Assembly (NCBI GenBank): GCA_012514415.1
Contig: JAAZAH010000266.1
Span: forward strand, 1-10,617
Length of the DNA: 10,617 bases
Source of the DNA: Sandaracinaceae bacterium
Lineage (GTDB): Bacteria > Myxococcota_A > Polyangia > Polyangiales > Houyiibacteriaceae
Direction: 5' to 3'
Shown here: positions 7,464-10,617 of the stretch, in pieces
Numbering within the stretch: the first letter of the stretch is position 1
Layout of the letters: the number at the start of each line of letters is the position of its first letter
The notes under the pieces: generated by a model
What the model saw: only the letters and a program-made list of their open reading frames with translations
The model's database searches: none
Told to the model about the DNA's origin: nothing
Translations under genes and position numbers: made by a program

Positions 7464-8827
7464 GCGAACTCGAAAACGAACTCATCGAACGCGCCTCTCG
7501 TGCGGTCGAGCAGGCGCGATCGAAGGGCGCCGAGGTCGCTGAGGCCGTGGCCTCTCGCAGTAAGCACCTTTCGGCTTCCGTGCGCATGGGCGAGCCCGAA
7601 CATCTCGAAGAGGCGGGCTCGCGAGGGCTCGGGCTCCGCGTCATGAGCGGCAAGAAGACCGGTCTTGTCCACACGAGCGATCTTAGCGATGAAGGGATCG
7701 CGCTCCTCGTGGACGATGCGCTCGAGCTCATGCGTCTTGGCGAGGACGACCCTTATGCCGGACCGGCCGATCCGGAGCTTGTCGGCGACGGTTCGAACTA
7801 CCTCGATCTCGATCTTTACGATAGCAAGATCGATTCGATCGACGGGGAGGCGGCCTTCAAGGCGGCGCTCGCGGGCGAAGAGGCAGCGCGAAGCGTCGAC
7901 CCTCGCATCGAAAATAGCGACGGGGCCACCTTCACCCGCGTCTCTGGGGCGCGCGCGCTCGTTCTCAGTGACGGACGTGCATTCAGCTCGCTTGGGAGTT
8001 TTGCCTCGCTCGTCGTTCGCCCCATCGCGCTCGACGAGGGGGATAAGCGCCGGCGCGGATTTTATCATACGGCTGCGAGACACCTCAGCGATCTCGAAGC
8101 GCCCGAAGCCGTTGGTCGGGAAGCCGCCCGAAGGACGATCGCCAACCTTGGCGCCGAAAAGATCCCTTCAGGCGAGCTTCCGATCGTCTTCGATCCGGAC
8201 GTCGCGCGTTCCATGATCGGTCTCGTCGTAGGTGTGCTTCTCGGCGGCTCTGTCTATCGTGGCCAATCGTTTCTTGCCGATCGCTTGGGCGAAACGATCG
8301 CCGATTCGAGGCTCCACCTCGTCGACGATCCGCTCGTCATTCGCGGTCATGCATCACGCCTCTACGATGGCGAGGGCCTGCGCTCACGAGCCAACACCAT
8401 CATCCGTGACGGCGTCCTCGAGTCCTTCCTGCTCGATAGCTATTCCGCCCGCCGACTCGGGATGGAGAGCACGGCGAGCGCGTCGCGAGGCGGAAGCGGT
8501 GGTCTCGCCGCAAGCTCCACCAACGTGCTTGTTCGTCCGGGCGAGATGAGCCTCGACGAACTGCTCCGCGATACGCACGAAGGACTCTACGTCACGCAGA
8601 TGATGGGCTTCGGCTTCAACTCGGTCACGGGCGATTTCAGTCGCGGAGCGAGTGGCTTCCGGATCGATAATGGCGAGCTCGGCCGACCGGTCTCCGAGAT
8701 CACCATCTCGCTCAACCTCAATGAGCTGCTCAACCGGATCGACGCCATCGCGAATAACGTCGACCGCCGCTCGTCGATCCTCACGCCGAGCTTCCGCGTC
8801 GCTTCGATGACCGTCGCCGGCTCCTGA
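7460..8827 (+). CDS. pmbA: TldE/PmbA family protein, partner subunit of TldD
   Basis: This 455-residue protein (E. coli PmbA has 450) is the second subunit of the TldD/TldE protease. It shares the fold of its neighbour: an early SxxMGEPEHLEEAGSRGLGL strand region, a central VFDPDVARSMIGLVVGVLLG segment, and a glycine-rich end (MMGFGFNSVTGDFSRGASGF). Where TldD has HExxxH, this protein has no such motif, as expected for the non-catalytic TldE type. The ATG at 7460 overlaps the tldD stop as ATGA, implying translational coupling and equal dosage of the two subunits. An in-frame ATG at 7412 would put 16 residues deep inside tldD and is unlikely. The gene ends 6 nt from the stop of the opposing SDR gene. 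Confidence 0.93.
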   Translation: MSELENELIERASRAVEQARSKGAEVAEAVASRSKHLSASVRMGEPEHLEEAGSRGLGLRVMSGKKTGLVHTSDLSDEGIALLVDDALELMRLGEDDPYAGPADPELVGDGSNYLDLDLYDSKIDSIDGEAAFKAALAGEEAARSVDPRIENSDGATFTRVSGARALVLSDGRAFSSLGSFASLVVRPIALDEGDKRRRGFYHTAARHLSDLEAPEAVGREAARRTIANLGAEKIPSGELPIVFDPDVARSMIGLVVGVLLGGSVYRGQSFLADRLGETIADSRLHLVDDPLVIRGHASRLYDGEGLRSRANTIIRDGVLESFLLDSYSARRLGMESTASASRGGSGGLAASSTNVLVRPGEMSLDELLRDTHEGLYVTQMMGFGFNSVTGDFSRGASGFRIDNGELGRPVSEITISLNLNELLNRIDAIANNVDRRSSILTPSFRVASMTVAGS

Positions 8828-8833
8828 CCCGGT

Positions 8834-9901
8834 CTAGGCGATCGAAGCGCGCGGCATGGGCGCGAATCCGACCCTTTCGCGCATCTCCTCGACAGCCTCC
8901 TCGGCGTACGACTCGAAGGCGGGGCAGACCAGGCCTGCGTCGCCCAGGAGGCTTCGCGTAAAGCTCGCATCAATCACGAGCCGTGAACTCATCTCTTCGA
9001 GGAGCGTCCGCGTCGGATCGCCTTCGCGCCTAAGCCCCGGGCTTTGAAGAAGCGCGGCAGCGGCGGCGGGCGGCGCGTAAAAACGTGGGGCCGGACGACC
9101 CATAAGCGCACAAAGCATCGCAACCGCGCGGCGGACGGTTGGGGGATCGCTATCCACCAAATGCAGGATGCGATGAAGCGAGCGCCGATCGTTTGAGATG
9201 ACGCGCTCGGCGCGGTAGAGAAAATCAGCTGGGACGAAGTTCAAAAAGGCATCGGCGCGCCCCGGCATCATGAGGATCGGTTCGCTGCGGCGGGCAAGGA
9301 GATAGAGGATAAGGACCCCTGCGCCATTCAAGATGCTTCGCGTACCGAGCTGCGGTGCGAGCACAGCGCTCCCCGTCCGAATCACCGTGATCGGGAAGTC
9401 TCGAAGCGCATCCGCGAACACACAATCCGCTTCGTAGATCCCGCTACTCATCGATCGACGGCCGCGCCGATCGAAGGCTTCCTCTTTCAGTACGCCCTCT
9501 GAGCGCCCCGACGCGAGAGCGGAGGACCAGACGGTGATCCGCTCGAGCCCCGTCGCGTTCGAAGCGAACTCGAGGCATTCTTCGGCGGCTTTCTTCGCGC
9601 GGACATCGACGGCACCTGGTGCGTAACTTTCGATGAACCAGTGAACGGCCGAGGTCTCGGACCAGAGCGCTCGATACTCACTGCCAGAGAGGCCGAAATC
9701 AATGGCGCTCGGATCCCCGTAGATCAGATCGATGCCGCCCCCGATGGTATGACGGATCGCCTCCGCCTCCTTCGCCTCGTTCATGCGGCCAAGCACGATC
9801 AGCCGCTCCCCCCGAGCAGCGAGATCCGCGATCAGTCCATAACCGAGCTCATGATTCAGCGCACCGACGACCAGCGTTGCGCCCCCCTTCATTCTCTCCA
9901 T
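8834..9901 (-). CDS. Degenerate extended SDR-fold (NAD(P)-binding epimerase/reductase-like) protein
   Basis: This 355-residue protein follows the layout of extended short-chain dehydrogenases: an N-terminal beta-strand and glycine loop (LVVGALNHELGYG, residues 10-22), a GD pair ahead of a FGLS segment, a strand ending in W125-S126-S127, then Y156 and an FPITVIRTGSAVL strand as in NAD_binding_4/epimerase relatives. Key positions are altered: the usual TGxxGxxG loop is one residue longer with H17 in place of the second Gly, and catalytic YxxxK reads YEADC (Y156, C160), so the proton-relay Lys is missing. Either it binds a ligand without redox chemistry or it uses other residues; no substrate can be named. 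ATG 9901 is chosen because AAGGGG (9915-9910) lies 8 nt upstream; ATG 9892 is an alternative. It begins inside coaE and is probably translated with it. Confidence 0.75.
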   Translation of the reverse strand: MERMKGGATLVVGALNHELGYGLIADLAARGERLIVLGRMNEAKEAEAIRHTIGGGIDLIYGDPSAIDFGLSGSEYRALWSETSAVHWFIESYAPGAVDVRAKKAAEECLEFASNATGLERITVWSSALASGRSEGVLKEEAFDRRGRRSMSSGIYEADCVFADALRDFPITVIRTGSAVLAPQLGTRSILNGAGVLILYLLARRSEPILMMPGRADAFLNFVPADFLYRAERVISNDRRSLHRILHLVDSDPPTVRRAVAMLCALMGRPAPRFYAPPAAAAALLQSPGLRREGDPTRTLLEEMSSRLVIDASFTRSLLGDAGLVCPAFESYAEEAVEEMRERVGFAPMPRASIA

Positions 9902-10517
9902 CCGTGGTTCCCCTTTCGATCGACGCTAAGATCGACCGATGCACATCATTCACCGACTGGCGGAGGAGATTCAAGTCCCCCGTATTTCGAATCACCCAGT
10001 CCGCGACCTTCTCCTTCTCGGATAGCGCAAGCTGAGAGCGAATGCGAGCGAGGGCATCGTCCCGCCCCGCTCCGTCCCGTTCCATAAGGAGCTTTAGCTG
10101 CCGATCTTCCGTCGTGGTGACGACGATCAAGCCTGCGAAATTTCGGTACGTGCCGCCTTCAACGAGGAGCGCGGCTTCATAAAGGATGTAGGGCGACTCG
10201 CTCGCCTGAAGCGCCATGATCCGCCGCATCCCTTCGGCCGCGATCAGCGGATGCGTGATCGCCTCAAGCTTCGCGCGTTTGGTCTCGTCGTTGAAAACGA
10301 TCGAGCCGAGCTTCTTTCGATCGAGGGCGCCGGATTCGTCGAGCACCTCTTCGCCGAACTCCTCGACGATCGCCCGCAGGCCGGGCGTGCCGGGGAGAGC
10401 GACATCACGCGCCACCTGATCCGCGTCGACGATCTCCACCCCGAGCTCACGAAAAAACCGTGCGACGGTGCTCTTCCCGCAAGCGATTCCACCGGTCAGC
10501 CCAAACACCTTCTTCAT
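9849..10517 (-). CDS. coaE: Dephospho-CoA kinase
   Basis: CoaE phosphorylates dephospho-CoA with ATP in the last step of coenzyme A synthesis, in the cytoplasm. The start MKKVFGLTGGIACGKSTVAR contains the P-loop (G9-x4-GKST17); EIVDADQVARDV follows, then an ITHPLI segment typical of the CoA-binding and lid regions, and finally VIRNTGDLNLLRQSV, the conserved VIxNxG end motif. At 222 residues it is somewhat longer than E. coli CoaE (206). The extra C-terminal residues (from about E200) are read largely through the start of the SDR gene in another frame, because the stop lies 53 nt inside it. GAGG (10529-10526) sits 8 nt before the ATG. It is probably the first gene of a two-gene unit and diverges from a gene starting at 10575. 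Confidence 0.96.
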   Translation of the reverse strand: MKKVFGLTGGIACGKSTVARFFRELGVEIVDADQVARDVALPGTPGLRAIVEEFGEEVLDESGALDRKKLGSIVFNDETKRAKLEAITHPLIAAEGMRRIMALQASESPYILYEAALLVEGGTYRNFAGLIVVTTTEDRQLKLLMERDGAGRDDALARIRSQLALSEKEKVADWVIRNTGDLNLLRQSVNDVHRSILASIERGTTDGENEGGRNAGRRCAES

Positions 10518-10555
10518 TCCGAGAACCTCAACGTGTCAGAAACTCTTCGAGCCCC

Positions 10556-10561
10556 ACTATA
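10556..10561 (-). promoter_or_regulatory. Possible -10 element for coaE
   Basis: TATAGT on the minus strand (5 of 6 matches to TATAAT) would give a leader of about 30 nt before coaE. No convincing -35 lies 16-18 nt upstream, so this is a weak call. It shares one base with the ribosome binding site of the divergent gene. Confidence 0.25.
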
Positions 10562-10565
10562 GGAG
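10561..10565 (+). promoter_or_regulatory. Ribosome binding site of the divergent gene at the right edge
   Basis: AGGAG lies 9 nt before a GTG at 10575 that opens a frame running to the window end; it is the main evidence for that gene. Confidence 0.45.
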
Positions 10566-10574
10566 CTTCGCCCC

Positions 10575-10617
10575 GTGGCTGCGTTCGAAAACAAGATTTT
10601 GTCGAAGCGCGTAAATA
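10575..10617 (+). CDS. Start of an unidentified gene cut by the window edge
   Basis: A GTG at 10575, with AGGAG 9 nt upstream, opens a frame without stops to the end of the window, giving MAAFENKILSKRVN. Only 14 residues are visible, so no family can be assigned. Placement fits a gene divergent from coaE with a 57-nt gap; GTG starts are used elsewhere here (response regulator). Such a short open frame could be chance. Confidence 0.4.
   Translation, partial: MAAFENKILSKRVN

Noticed and set aside
5868..8083. Three long minus-strand frames (269, 237 and 318 codons) opposite the regulator end, tldD and tldE
   Set aside because: tldD and tldE are certain genes; the antisense frames have no family features and arise from codon bias.

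Overview
The window (about 10.6 kb, GC-rich by eye, roughly 60%) looks like an ordinary chromosomal stretch of a deltaproteobacterial-type predator or social bacterium, most likely Myxococcota or Bradymonadales. That placement is inferred from a Ser/Thr kinase with a TM segment and PEGA domain, a receiver-DUF4388 (PATAN) regulator with TPRs, and lipoproteins with CAP and IPT/TIG domains, all common in that group. No sequence comparison was possible. I see no tRNA, rRNA, CRISPR array, IS element, integrase or phage gene, and gene style is uniform throughout.

Layout: (1) 2-970 (+) is the 3' part of a Ser/Thr kinase gene: end of the kinase fold, TM helix, extracytoplasmic PEGA domain. (2) 1088-2710 (+) encodes a large CAP-domain lipoprotein. 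(3) 2726-3151 (-) encodes a small IPT/TIG lipoprotein, convergent with the CAP gene and separated from it by 15 nt. (4) 3152-3505 is a non-coding divergent region. (5) 3506-5989 (+) encodes an unusual membrane-tethered response regulator: receiver, DUF4388, very long linker, one TM helix, TPRs outside. (6) 6027-7463 and 7460-8827 (+) are a tldD-tldE metalloprotease pair with a 4-nt ATGA overlap. (7) On the minus strand coaE (9849-10517) is followed by a degenerate SDR-fold protein (8834-9901), overlapping it by 53 nt. The SDR gene ends only 6 nt from tldE, tail to tail. (8) At 10575 a divergent plus-strand gene appears to start and runs off the window.

How they fit together: left to right, the window holds signalling and cell-envelope genes (kinase, two lipoproteins, membrane-bound regulator), then housekeeping genes (TldD/TldE proteolysis, the last step of coenzyme A synthesis). 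The likely transcription units are the regulator with tldD-tldE (37-nt gap, then overlap) and coaE with the SDR gene. I found no convincing new multi-gene system. The points that most merit a second look are the tethered regulator's architecture, the apparent CAP-like repeats in the lipoprotein, and the SDR protein that has lost its catalytic lysine and normal glycine motif while being translationally interlocked with coaE.
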